Assembly: GCF_030268225.1 (NCBI RefSeq)
Contig: NZ_BSQG01000012.1
Location: 62,001 to 126,000 of the forward strand
DNA from: Nocardiopsis ansamitocini
Lineage (GTDB): Bacteria > Actinomycetota > Actinomycetes > Streptosporangiales > Streptosporangiaceae
Length of the DNA: 64,000 nt
Direction: 5' to 3'
The notes beneath the pieces were generated by a model. The model had not been told where the DNA came from, made no database searches, and saw only the letters and a list, made by a program, of their open reading frames with translations. A program made the translations under genes and the position numbers. The stretch's first letter is position 1. Each line of letters starts with the position of its first letter. Shown here piece by piece: positions 18,601 through 26,648 of this stretch.

Positions 18601-21600
18601 GCCGTCGAACTCGGTGTAGTGGTGGGTCCCCACTCCTCCGAGGACGAAGTCCTGGTTGCGGCCGATCCAGTAGGCGCGTTGCACGTCGGTGGGAGCGAAG
18701 GGCGTGTGGCGACCGCCGGGGTCGGGGCGCACGACGGGGTCGGCCGCTCCCGTGCCCGGCGTGAGACCGGCTGCGAAGTCGCGCAGGCGCGGCGCGGCGA
18801 ACAGTTCACCCACCCGGGTGTCGGGGTATCCGGCTTCCCTCAGCGCGGCCACCGCCCGGGTGGCCAGCAACGAGTCGCCGCCCAGTGCGAAGAAGTCGGC
18901 GGTGCGACCGATCTCCCCTGCTCCCAGGATGTCGCGCCATACTCGGGCGACGTCCCGCTCGACGGCGCCCTCGGGTACGGCGTCGGCCTCCGGGGCGGCT
19001 CCGGCCCCTTCCGTCAGCGCCAGGGCCGCGGCCGAGCGGTCGGGCTTGCCGTTGGGGGTGCGGGGCAGCTCCGGCCAGACCTCGATGTGCTCGGGCACCA
19101 TGTACGCGGGCAGCAGCTCGGCGGCGCGCGCGGCCAGTCCGTCGGGTTCCGGAATCCGGTCGGAGGCGAGGACCACTGCCGCGGCCAGGCGGGGTGCCGC
19201 TCCACCGATGACCACCGCGATGGCCGCCGCCACGTGCGGGACGGCGCACAGGGCTGCTTCGACCTCACCGGGTTCGATCCGGTATCCGCCCACCTTGACC
19301 TGGTCGTCGACGCGGCCCAGGAACTCCAGCGTCGCGTCGCCACGGTAGCGGGCCCGGTCACCGGAGCGGTACCAGCGCGTGCCCTGTGCGGTGACGAAGG
19401 AGTGCGCGGTGCGCTCGACGTCGCCGCGGTACCCGGCGGCCAACGCGGCGCCGCCCACCCATAGTTCACCGGGGACGTGGTCGGGGCGGTCGCGGCCGGT
19501 TTCGTCCACGACCCGGCAGCGCACGCCCGGCAGTGGTACTCCCCACGGCATCGAGTGCCATGACGGGTCGACCCGGTCGATCTCGGCGATCGTGGAGTGG
19601 ACGGCGGCCTCGGTCATCCCGCCCAGCGCCAGGAACCGGCAGTCGGGGGCCTGTGCGCGCACCCGGTCGGGCAGGTCGAGGCCGATGACGTCGCCGCCGA
19701 GGAGGACCGCGCGCAGGGGTGCGTCCAGACCGGGGCCGGACTCCGCCTGGGCCAGCAGCATCTCCAGGAGGGCGGGGACGCAGTTGAGGAGGGTGACCCG
19801 GTGCTCGTGCATGAGCCGGGCCCAATCGGCCGCGTCCCGACGCACGCCGTCGTCGAGCAGGACCGCCGCCCCTCCACTGGACAGTGGGGCGAAAAGGTCG
19901 AAAATCGACATGTCGAAGTCGAGTTCGGCCAGCGCCAGGGTCCGGTCTCCGGGGCCCGCCCCCAGACGGGCGATGAGCACGTCGACCGTGTGCGCGGCTG
20001 AACGGTGCGGCATTTCCACCCCCTTGGGCTCTCCGGTGGAACCCGAGGTGAAGAGCACGTAGGCGGTCTGGTCGGGGTCGGGGCGCACCGGGCGCGGCAG
20101 GGCCGCCGTGTCCGTGGCCCCGGCCACGTCCACCGCCGGGATCCCTTGGGCGGTGGCCCGGTCGAGGTGGGCGGTGTCGGTGAGCACCAGTGCGGCGCGC
20201 CCACGGGCCAGCAGGCGGGCCCGTCGCGCCGACGGGATCGACGTCCCCAGGGGAAGGTAGGCGGCTCCGACCGCGAGCACGCCCAGCACAGCGGCGACCT
20301 GATCGGTGCCGCGGGGCATCGTGACGGCCACCGTGTCCCCCTGTTCCACGCCTCGCGCGGCGAGCAGGCCGGCGACGCGCAGGGCGTGGTCGGCGAGTTC
20401 TCCGTAACAGACGCGGGTGCCGTCCGCTGCGACGAGGGCGGTGTCGTCGGGGCGGTGCCGAGCACGGACGAAGAAGGACTCGTGGAGGGGCCGCGGCGGG
20501 CTGGCCGGACCCGACCCGCGTCGGGCACGGGCGGCGAGCTGCTCGGCGGGGGCCTCGGGAGCAGCCGGTCGATGCCAGGCGGCGGGGTCGGCGACCAGTG
20601 CTGCGACCAGCTCGCGGTAGGCGGTGAAGGCCGCGTCGAGGACGCCGGGCGCGAAGGCCGCCTCCCGCACGTCCCAATTGAGCAGCAGGCCACCGTCCAG
20701 TTCGGTGACCTGGGCGTCCAGCCACACCTGCGGCCCTTGCGAAATGATCCAGGAGGGACGGCCGAAACACTCCTGCACGGCCTCGCTGAACAGCGGTCCG
20801 AGCCCGATTGCGCTGGTGTAGACGACCGGGGCCGGTCGCCCTCGTCCGCCCGAGGCTCGGGCGAGGTCGCGCATGACCTCCACGCCGCTGTAGGCACCGT
20901 GGTCGATGGCCGTGTGCAGATCCGCCTGGACCTGGTGGGCGCGCTGGGCGAAGGGAAGGGAATCGGTGACGTCGACGTCGAGCAGGACCGAACCGCTGAA
21001 GTCGCCGATGAGACGCTCGACGTCGGGGTGCAGGGGGGTTCGGTCGAACAGCGGGAGGTTGAGCAGGAAGCGGCGTTCGGCGCTCCAGGAGCCGATGGTC
21101 TCGGCGAACACGGTGGCCAGGGCCGCGGCCGGGGTGATCCCGGCCGTTCTGGCGTTGCGTTCCAGGGCCCGGACCTCCTCGGGCGGGAGCCAGTGGTGCA
21201 GCCGGCTCGACCGCGCCAACGGACTGCGGCCGGGAGTGAGGTCGGTCGCGTCGATGACGGTGGGCAGGCGGGGCGCCTCGGGCAGGTCCGCCAGCCGCTC
21301 CATCCACCAGGAACGGGCCCGTTCGCGGGCCGCCTCCATGCGGGGCGTACGCTCGGCGAGGTAGCGCGCGAAGGTGTAGGACAACGGCGCGGGGTCGAGT
21401 TCGCCGATGTAGGCCAGACGCAGGTCCTCCAGCAGGATGCGAAGGCTCAGCGCGTCGGCCGCGATCATGTCCAGGTCGACGTGCAGCCGGGTTCGGCCCT
21501 CGTCCATGAGGGTGAGCGCGACGTCGAGGACGTGCCCCTCCTCGACGTCCAGGCGCTGGCAGGTGTAGTACTCGCGCAATTCCTCCAGGCGGCGCGCGAC

Positions 21601-22149
21601 CGCGTCCTGGGGATGGGAGCGCAGGTCGTGGACGCGGACCCCGCTCCGGGCCGCGGTGGCACCGATGCGTTGGCGTCCGTCGTCCAGGAACCGGACGCGC
21701 AGCATGGGGTGACGGGCGGCGATCGCCGCCAGGGCAGTGGTGAGTCGTCCGGGATCCAGGTCGTGGCCGTCGAACTCCGTGTAGAAGTGCGCGCCGACGC
21801 CGCCCAGGGGTTGCTCGTCGCGACGACCGATCCAGTAGGCGTACTGCATCGTGGCAAGCGCGAACGGTTCGTCCTCGGCAACGGTCACCGCGGGACGTAC
21901 TGCCGGGGCGGGCCCGCTGGATCGACGGGACAGGAGCCTGCTCCACGCGGCCACGGTCGGCTCGCTCGACAGGTCCTCGAACGTGACGTCGGCGCCCTGT
22001 TCGCGCCACACCCCCACGAGCCGGATGAGGCCGAGGGAGTCCAGTCCGTGGTCGAAGAGGTCGTCGTCATCGGCGAAGCCGCCGACACCGAGGATCTGCG
22101 CGACCTGCGTTCGGATCTCTTCGACCGGTGCCCGCCCGTGTGGTGACAC
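15613..22149 (-). CDS. NRPS: ArCP-Cy-A-PCP-Cy-A(Cys)-PCP
   Basis: A protein of 2178 residues. It opens with an aryl carrier protein (DHGLDSLGL, phosphopantetheine Ser38), then Cy1 (DMIAADALS near residue 226), A1 (FTSGSTG near 700), PCP1 (FFALGGDSLL near 1093), Cy2 (DYIVLDALS near 1285), A2 (near 1745) and PCP2 (FFTLGGTSML near 2129). Both Cy domains keep D-x4-D-x2-S. The A2 code reads D-L-Y-N-L-S-L-I-W, a Cys code. The A1 code reads D-M-F-N-L-G-L-V-H, unlike Cys and closest to the Thr code D-F-W-N-I-G-M-V-H. The enzyme would load the aryl starter and build two heterocycles. The GTG start at 22149 follows an AGGGGG sequence. It is the first gene of the biosynthetic operon and faces the aryl ligase. 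Confidence 0.95.
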   Translation of the reverse strand: MSPHGRAPVEEIRTQVAQILGVGGFADDDDLFDHGLDSLGLIRLVGVWREQGADVTFEDLSSEPTVAAWSRLLSRRSSGPAPAVRPAVTVAEDEPFALATMQYAYWIGRRDEQPLGGVGAHFYTEFDGHDLDPGRLTTALAAIAARHPMLRVRFLDDGRQRIGATAARSGVRVHDLRSHPQDAVARRLEELREYYTCQRLDVEEGHVLDVALTLMDEGRTRLHVDLDMIAADALSLRILLEDLRLAYIGELDPAPLSYTFARYLAERTPRMEAARERARSWWMERLADLPEAPRLPTVIDATDLTPGRSPLARSSRLHHWLPPEEVRALERNARTAGITPAAALATVFAETIGSWSAERRFLLNLPLFDRTPLHPDVERLIGDFSGSVLLDVDVTDSLPFAQRAHQVQADLHTAIDHGAYSGVEVMRDLARASGGRGRPAPVVYTSAIGLGPLFSEAVQECFGRPSWIISQGPQVWLDAQVTELDGGLLLNWDVREAAFAPGVLDAAFTAYRELVAALVADPAAWHRPAAPEAPAEQLAARARRGSGPASPPRPLHESFFVRARHRPDDTALVAADGTRVCYGELADHALRVAGLLAARGVEQGDTVAVTMPRGTDQVAAVLGVLAVGAAYLPLGTSIPSARRARLLARGRAALVLTDTAHLDRATAQGIPAVDVAGATDTAALPRPVRPDPDQTAYVLFTSGSTGEPKGVEMPHRSAAHTVDVLIARLGAGPGDRTLALAELDFDMSIFDLFAPLSSGGAAVLLDDGVRRDAADWARLMHEHRVTLLNCVPALLEMLLAQAESGPGLDAPLRAVLLGGDVIGLDLPDRVRAQAPDCRFLALGGMTEAAVHSTIAEIDRVDPSWHSMPWGVPLPGVRCRVVDETGRDRPDHVPGELWVGGAALAAGYRGDVERTAHSFVTAQGTRWYRSGDRARYRGDATLEFLGRVDDQVKVGGYRIEPGEVEAALCAVPHVAAAIAVVIGGAAPRLAAAVVLASDRIPEPDGLAARAAELLPAYMVPEHIEVWPELPRTPNGKPDRSAAALALTEGAGAAPEADAVPEGAVERDVARVWRDILGAGEIGRTADFFALGGDSLLATRAVAALREAGYPDTRVGELFAAPRLRDFAAGLTPGTGAADPVVRPDPGGRHTPFAPTDVQRAYWIGRNQDFVLGGVGTHHYTEFDGADVDLAGLEKAFDRLVARHDMLRAVFDTDGDQRVLADVGPVRIPVVTATADEADTALAALRTHMSHQILDLTRWPLFDVRAVRYPGKGGTRTRLGVSLDYIVLDALSIMTLYDELGRLYADPDARLAPVELTFRDYLAQAGPDEEDVRRARAYWSERLSELPPAPALPLAVDPAAVDAPRFTRRSTWLGPAEWAAFTDRARALGLTPSALLLACYGEVLSMWSGQSALSLTLTLFNRRDAHPHVDRVLGDFTSLSLTSYDREPGEDLSSAAARLHRRLGRDLDHRDASAVWVLGELARATGLAQTGVPVVFTSSLGVGAGLGYDTDPPFGARVWGLSQSPQVHLDNQVLEADGGLTVHWDAVEQLFPSGVLDAMFDAYRRLLVDFATAAGPKPPGIVLPADQRRAREHANATAGPEPHGLLHDAFFANAEAHPGRTALVDALGETSYAELSERARRVAASLVERGVRPGDAVGVTLPKGADQIAAVLGVLAAGAAYLPIGVDTPPARRDRMFQRAGTGVVVCADPDGVSGGVGMAALLATAPLAEPVRHHPDALAYVIHTSGSTGDPKGVEVTHAAALNTVADVNERFGVGPDDRVLALSALDFDLSVYDVFGLLGAGGALVLPDEGERRDAARWCELVAEHGVTVWNTVPALLDMLLLAGQQRQGFARALRLALVSGDWVGLDLAPRLAEAAERATLVALGGATEAAIWSNFTEVREVPENWSSVPYGLPLRNQRYRVVDPHGRDCPDWVPGELWIGGAGVASGYRGDPVRTAEKFREHAGRRWYRTGDLGRYWPDATLEFLGRTDHQVKIGGHRLELGEVEAALEAHPEVHRAVALTAGGRFARRLHAFAAGPVTPAALAAFLARRLPAHAVPGRIHVLDALPLTANGKVDRAALTELAWAGVQEDSGRPPLPGTEQRLAVLWGDLIGVPVTDRHANFFTLGGTSMLAIRLVTAVRREFDTDVPTRAFLAAPTVAALAAHLAGTAADLETGAL

Positions 22150-22197
22150 GACGTACCGCCCCCTGTTTCTGCGTGCTCCACCGCAATCGCTCGAAAA

Positions 22198-22212
22198 CGA
22201 TAACGGTTTTCA
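22198..22212. promoter_or_regulatory. Zur/Fur-type operator between the NRPS operon and the aryl-AMP ligase
   Basis: The plus strand reads CGATAACGGTTTTCA, a degenerate version of the palindrome found at 6167 and 26649. It overlaps a perfect inverted repeat GAAAAC-n7-GTTTTC at 22193-22211. It lies in the 133-nt gap between the divergent NRPS (GTG 22149) and ligase (GTG 22283) genes, so one bound dimer could control both. The match to the Zur consensus is weaker than for the other two sites. Confidence 0.6.
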
Positions 22213-22282
22213 TTTACGGCATTATGTATAGCACTGTCGGCTTGGCCCCGTCGAGGCCGATGAGCGAGGAATGGGAGATCAC

Positions 22283-23902
22283 GTGGACGAGAAGGACTGG
22301 ACCGACTGGCCGGAGGAGTTCGCGAACGCCTACCGGCGAGCCGGCCACTGGCGCGACCGGACCCTGAGTGAGCTGCTCTGCGACCAGGCACGCGACCTGG
22401 GCGAACGCATCGCACTCGTGTCGCCCTCCGGACGGCTGAGCTACGCGGAGCTGGACACCCGTGTGACTCATCTGGCACGGGGGCTTGCCGACCTGCCGGT
22501 ACGCCCGGGCGAACGGGTGCTGCTTCAGCTGCCCAACCGGGAGGAGTACGTGATCGCGCTCTTCGCGCTGCTCCGGATCGGCGCGGTCCCGATCCTGGCC
22601 CCGCCCTCACTGGGCCGCGCCGACCTGGTCGCGCTGACCCGGCTCTCCGCGGCCGCCGTCCACGTCGTCGCCGACCGGCACGGCCGACGGGATCTGGGAC
22701 CGGTCGCGGCGGAGGTCGCCCGCGCCTGCCCCTCACTGCGCCGTCTGGTCGTCGCGGGCGACCCTGGAACGGGCAACGGCATCGCCCTCGGCGCGCTGGA
22801 GGAAAAGGGCGCCGCCCTCACCGGCGGGTTCCCCGACGTGTCCCCGAACGCGCTCGCGCTACTCCTGCTTTCGGGCGGCACCACGGGAACGCCCAAACTG
22901 ATCCCGCGCACCCACGCCGACTACGCGTACAACGCCCGCGCCTCGGCCGAGGTGTGCGGGGTGGGCGCCGATTCGGTCTATCTCGCCGTCCTGCCCGTCT
23001 CGCACAACTTCACCATGGTCTCGCCGGGCCTCCTGGGGGTCCTCTGCTCGGGAGGGACCGTGGTGCTGTGCCCCGACCCGAGCCCCACAACCGCCCTCGC
23101 CCTGGTGGAGACCGAGGGGGTCACGATCACCTCCCTCGTCCCCGCGCTTGTTCCCCACTGGCTCGACGAGGCCGCCCGGGGCGGGCGCAACCTGAGCAGC
23201 CTGGAGGTGCTGCAGGTCGGCGGCTCCCGCCTGGACGACACCACTGCGCGCCGTGTCCGCCCGGAACTGGGCTGTGGCCTGCAACAGGTGTTCGGCATGG
23301 CCGAGGGCCTGAACAACTACACCCGCCTGGACGACCCCGAGGACATCGTGTGCACCACCCAGGGGCGCCCGCTGTCGCCCTCCGACGAGGTGCTGGTGGT
23401 CGACGAGGAGGGCAGGCCCGTACCCCCCGGGCAGCCGGGCGAATTGTTGACCCGCGGCCCCTACACCCTGCGCGGCTATTACCGGGCACGGGAACAGGAC
23501 CGGTTGTGCTTCACCGCCGAGGGCTTCTATCGCACCGGTGACCTGGTCACCCGTACCGAACGGGGTGACCTCGTCGTAGTGGGGCGGGTGAAGGACCAGG
23601 TCAACCGGGCCGGGGAGAAGATCGCGGCGGTGGAGGTGGAGGAGCACCTGCTCGCGATCCCGGGGGTGCGCGCCGCTGCCCTGGTGGGTGTGCCCGACCC
23701 TTTCCTGGGCGAACGCGCGGTCGCCGTACTGGTGGCCGGGGGCCACCGCCCCTCGGTGGCAGAGGTCCGGGGACTGCTGCTGGAACGCGGCGTCGCCGCC
23801 TTCAAGGTCCCCGACGAGGTGCGCTTCGCCGCAGTGCTTCCGCTGACCGGGATCGGCAAGGTCGACAAGCGGAGACTGCGCACCGAGCTGGGCTCTTCCT
23901 GA
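22283..23902 (+). CDS. dhbE: 2,3-dihydroxybenzoate-AMP ligase (DhbE/EntE type)
   Basis: A 539-residue stand-alone adenylation enzyme. It shows the P-loop-like LLSGGTTGTPK, the aryl-acid pocket HNFTMVSPG, the GMAEGLNNYTRLDD motif of the EntE/DhbE/YbtE group, YRTGD and the C-terminal TGIGKVDKR lysine. It should adenylate the aryl acid and load it on the ArCP of the adjacent NRPS. The pocket Ser before Pro-Gly fits the DHB-type enzymes, where salicylate-type enzymes usually have Cys; the Asn in GLNNY is unusual, Val being the norm. GTG 22283 is preferred: GGGAG lies 5 nt upstream and the N-terminus becomes MDEKDWTDWPEEFA, as in the family. A frame-extending ATG at 22271 has AGGA directly abutting it. 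Confidence 0.92.
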   Translation: MDEKDWTDWPEEFANAYRRAGHWRDRTLSELLCDQARDLGERIALVSPSGRLSYAELDTRVTHLARGLADLPVRPGERVLLQLPNREEYVIALFALLRIGAVPILAPPSLGRADLVALTRLSAAAVHVVADRHGRRDLGPVAAEVARACPSLRRLVVAGDPGTGNGIALGALEEKGAALTGGFPDVSPNALALLLLSGGTTGTPKLIPRTHADYAYNARASAEVCGVGADSVYLAVLPVSHNFTMVSPGLLGVLCSGGTVVLCPDPSPTTALALVETEGVTITSLVPALVPHWLDEAARGGRNLSSLEVLQVGGSRLDDTTARRVRPELGCGLQQVFGMAEGLNNYTRLDDPEDIVCTTQGRPLSPSDEVLVVDEEGRPVPPGQPGELLTRGPYTLRGYYRAREQDRLCFTAEGFYRTGDLVTRTERGDLVVVGRVKDQVNRAGEKIAAVEVEEHLLAIPGVRAAALVGVPDPFLGERAVAVLVAGGHRPSVAEVRGLLLERGVAAFKVPDEVRFAAVLPLTGIGKVDKRRLRTELGSS

Positions 23903-23907
23903 TTCCG

Positions 23908-23942
23908 CGGACGCGGTGCGGGCACGCCCCGCACCGCGTCCG
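23908..23942. terminator. Bidirectional terminator hairpin
   Basis: The inverted repeat GGACGCGGTGCGGG / CCCGCACCGCGTCC forms a 14-15 bp stem with a 5-nt loop. It lies between the stop of the aryl ligase (23902) and the stop of the convergent isochorismatase (23948), so it can end both transcripts. No clear U-tract is present, as is common in GC-rich actinomycetes. Confidence 0.75.
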
Positions 23943-23947
23943 TCGGA

Positions 23948-24586
23948 TCACCTCCCCAGCGCCGTCATCGCGTTTCGCGTGCTCACCGCCATCGCACAGC
24001 GGCGGGTCGCATAGGTGAGGGCCATGGAGTGGTCCTCCGCCGAGAAATCGGCCACGGCGTCGGCCACGATGAAGGGTTCGACGTCGCGCATGAACGCGTC
24101 GCAGGCGGTCATCAGGACGCCGATATGGGCGTAGACGCCGCAGACGACCAGTTGGTCGCGTCCGAGGCGGCCCATGGTGGCCGACAGTCCGGTGTTCGCG
24201 AAGGCGCTGTAGCGTCGCTTGGTCACCACCGTGTCCTCCTCCCGGGGAGCGAGATCGGCGATGACTGCGGTGTGGGCGGGCTCGTCGCTCAGGCCCCTCC
24301 CCCAGAAATCCTGGAGCAGACCCCGCTCCCAGGGCTCCTGGGATCCGGGCTGCGTGGTGTAGATCGTCGGCACGCCCCGTTCCACGCAGCGCTCGCGCAG
24401 TGAACGGATGTTGTCGACCAGGGTCGGAACCGGTTCGGCATCGGCGCGGAAGGCGTCCAGGAAGTACCGCTGCATGTCGTGGATCAGCAGTACGCAGCGG
24501 TCGCCGTCGAGTCGCCAGTCGGCGTGGTTCTTCGGGATCTCCTCCTCGGCGGGCATGGGATAGGCGTCGATACGCGGCAGCGTCAT
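23948..24586 (-). CDS. dhbB: Isochorismatase, stand-alone (DhbB/EntB N-terminal type)
   Basis: A 212-residue protein covering the isochorismatase domain only; the carrier-protein half of EntB/DhbB is absent, which fits the ArCP being fused to the NRPS instead. It has the catalytic Asp in VLLIHDMQRYFLDAF, the Lys region VTKRRYSAF, and GVYAHIGVLMTACDAF with Gly where cysteine hydrolases have Cys, as expected for isochorismatase. It converts isochorismate to 2,3-dihydro-2,3-dihydroxybenzoate and pyruvate. ATG 24586 overlaps the stop of the isochorismate synthase gene (ATGA). It is the last gene of the three-gene starter operon. Confidence 0.92.
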   Translation of the reverse strand: MTLPRIDAYPMPAEEEIPKNHADWRLDGDRCVLLIHDMQRYFLDAFRADAEPVPTLVDNIRSLRERCVERGVPTIYTTQPGSQEPWERGLLQDFWGRGLSDEPAHTAVIADLAPREEDTVVTKRRYSAFANTGLSATMGRLGRDQLVVCGVYAHIGVLMTACDAFMRDVEPFIVADAVADFSAEDHSMALTYATRRCAMAVSTRNAMTALGR

Positions 24587-25824
24587 GGGGCATCGTCCTG
24601 TCGGGTCGGGCTCCGCGGATCCACCGGCGGTTCCCGGTGGGGGGACGCCTCTTCGAAGGCGTCGAGCATGGTGCGGAACTTGGCGGAGGTCTCGGCGAGT
24701 TCGGCGACCGGATCGGAGTCGGCGACGATCCCCGCCCCGGCGAAGAGCCGGGCCTCGTCGCCCTCCACCTCGGCGCAGCGCAGCGCAACCGCCCACTCGC
24801 CGTCTCCGTCCGCGTCGCACCAGCCCACTGCTCCGGCGTAGTGGCCGCGGTCGAAGGGCTCCAGTTCACCGATGGCCTCCAGTGCCAGACGCGTCGGCGT
24901 GCCGCACACCGCCGGGGTGGGGTGCACGGCGCGGGCCAGGTCCAGTGACGAGGGGAGCGGCTCCGCCAGTCGTCCGGTGATACGCGTACCGAGATGCCAC
25001 ATCGTGGAGGTCGCGGTCACCGAGGGCGCCTCGGGGACGTGGAGCTCCGCGCAGAACGGGCTGAGCGACTCGGCGAGGGCCGCCACGACGAAGGCGTGCT
25101 CGTGCCGGTCCTTCGCCGAGGCGACCAGCTCGCGGGCCCGTCGGCGATCGGTCGCGGGATCGGGGTCGCGGGCCGCGGAGCCGGCGAGCGGATGACTGTG
25201 GACGGCCGGTCCCCGCCGTGCGACGAGCAGCTCCGGGCTGGCCCCCAGCAGGGTGCGGCGTGCTCCCCCGTGTTCGGGGGGCACGTCCACGGCGAACACG
25301 TGGGCGGCGGGGTCGGCGGAGGCCAGGCGGCGCAGGAGCTGTCCGGGATCGACAGGGTGGTCGAGGACGAGGCGCAGGGTCCTTGCCAGCACGACCTTGT
25401 CCAGCTCCGTGCGGGTGACCCGGTCGATCGCCCGGGCGACGGCGCGGGTGTACCCGTGCTCGTCGGGGACGCGATGGTGCGCGCGGATCCGGGGCCGGGC
25501 CGGCGCCTCGTCACCGCTTCCGCCCCTGGGGGACCTGCCGCTCATCACGACCTCGTGCGGAACGGCGATGTGCGCGGGGGCGGCGGGGTCGAATGCCAGG
25601 GCTCCGACCGCGACGGGTCGGGACAGGCCCGAGCGCCGGGCCGCGTCGAAAGCGGCGCCGAGGTGCTCGCCGGTGGCCCGTTGGACGCGGGTCCGGGACA
25701 TATCGCGGGCGAGGAGCGTGTGGCCGGGAGTGGTGAACACGAAGTCACCCGGCCGATACGCGTGGAGTGCGTCCAGGGGTCCGGGCTTCTTCCCGGGCAG
25801 GTGGTCCCATCGGTCAGGAGCCAA
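24583..25824 (-). CDS. dhbC: Isochorismate synthase (DhbC/EntC type)
   Basis: A 413-residue chorismate-utilising enzyme with family blocks visible as ELDKVVLARTLRL, LLGASPELLVAR, HPLAGSAARDPD, and the C-terminal VHPTPAVCGTPTRLAL and FAGAGIVADSDPVAELAET. It converts chorismate to isochorismate. No pyruvate lyase or salicylate-synthase fusion is seen. The start is TTG 25824, with GGGGGAG seven bases upstream and an 11-nt overlap with the dehydrogenase gene, so translation is coupled. It stands between the dehydrogenase and isochorismatase genes and supplies the DHB starter. Confidence 0.92.
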   Translation of the reverse strand: MAPDRWDHLPGKKPGPLDALHAYRPGDFVFTTPGHTLLARDMSRTRVQRATGEHLGAAFDAARRSGLSRPVAVGALAFDPAAPAHIAVPHEVVMSGRSPRGGSGDEAPARPRIRAHHRVPDEHGYTRAVARAIDRVTRTELDKVVLARTLRLVLDHPVDPGQLLRRLASADPAAHVFAVDVPPEHGGARRTLLGASPELLVARRGPAVHSHPLAGSAARDPDPATDRRRARELVASAKDRHEHAFVVAALAESLSPFCAELHVPEAPSVTATSTMWHLGTRITGRLAEPLPSSLDLARAVHPTPAVCGTPTRLALEAIGELEPFDRGHYAGAVGWCDADGDGEWAVALRCAEVEGDEARLFAGAGIVADSDPVAELAETSAKFRTMLDAFEEASPHREPPVDPRSPTRQDDAP

Positions 25825-26614
25825 GGCCGGCTCCCCCGTCGACGCGAAGGTCGTGCATGGTTATGTGCTGCGCCCTGGGAGAGGCGAGGAAGAGCACCGC
25901 ATCGGCGACGTCCTCCGGATCGGCGATCCGTCCCAGGGGGATCCCTCCCCGGAACGATTCGGGCGATCCCGCCACGGCCGACTCCTCCGGGGCGTCCCCT
26001 CCCCACAGCTGCCGGCGCATGGCGGTGGCGGTCGTTCCCGGCGAGACCACGTTGCACCTGATCCCGAAAGGGGCGAGTTCCAGCCCCAGGCACAGGGTGA
26101 AACGGGTGGCCGCGGACTTGGACGCCGCGTAGGCGGCCATCCCCGTTCGGGAGAGCCGGGCCGCATCGGAACTGACCGTGACGATCGCACCGGCTCTGCG
26201 CGGGGTCATGTGACGCGCGACGGCCGTGGAAACATTGAACACACCCGAGCTGTTGACCGCGAACACCGCCGCCCAGTCCTCTGCGGCGAGTTCCAGGACC
26301 GGGCCCGGACACAGGATGCCGGCGATGTTGACGGCCAGGGCAATCGTCCCGCTCTCCTCGATCTCGGCCACCGCCGTCTCGACGGCCGCCCGGTCCGCGA
26401 CGTCGACCGCGTACCCGTCGACGGCGTGCCCCTTCTCTCGGTAGGCCGCCGCCAGTTCCCGGACAGCCGAACCGTCGACGTCCAGGGCCGCGACACGTGC
26501 CCCCTGTTCGACCAGGCCGCGCACGACGGCCGCCCCGATGCCTCCGCAGGCCCCGGTCACCAGCGCGGTCCCATCCGCGCCGACCGCATCGCCCCGCCTC
26601 TTCCCGACCGCCAC
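25814..26614 (-). CDS. dhbA: 2,3-dihydro-2,3-dihydroxybenzoate dehydrogenase (DhbA/EntA, SDR)
   Basis: A 266-residue short-chain dehydrogenase with the cofactor motif TGACGGIG near residue 20, the VNIAGI segment, a catalytic Ser in VTVSSDAA and YAASK near residue 161. It ends AQHITMHDLRVDGGAGLGS as EntA-type enzymes do. It oxidises 2,3-dihydro-DHB to 2,3-dihydroxybenzoate with NAD. GTG 26614 is preceded by GGAGGGGG, which decides the start. It is the first gene of the starter operon, 35 nt downstream of the Zur/Fur-type box at 26649. Its presence is what makes DHB, and not salicylate, the predicted starter. Confidence 0.9.
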   Translation of the reverse strand: MAVGKRRGDAVGADGTALVTGACGGIGAAVVRGLVEQGARVAALDVDGSAVRELAAAYREKGHAVDGYAVDVADRAAVETAVAEIEESGTIALAVNIAGILCPGPVLELAAEDWAAVFAVNSSGVFNVSTAVARHMTPRRAGAIVTVSSDAARLSRTGMAAYAASKSAATRFTLCLGLELAPFGIRCNVVSPGTTATAMRRQLWGGDAPEESAVAGSPESFRGGIPLGRIADPEDVADAVLFLASPRAQHITMHDLRVDGGAGLGS

Positions 26615-26648
26615 TCTGCCCCCTCCAGACCTCCATCAATATTGATAA

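Noticed and set aside
14194-19464. Very long plus-strand open frame (1756 codons) opposite the NRPS genes
   Set aside because: It has Gly/Gln/Val-rich sequence without domains and is the antisense shadow of NRPS genes with clear motifs; long antisense frames are common in DNA this GC-rich.
22283-26614. Salicylate as the starter unit
   Set aside because: No isochorismate-pyruvate lyase or salicylate synthase is present, while dehydrogenase and isochorismatase for DHB are both there.
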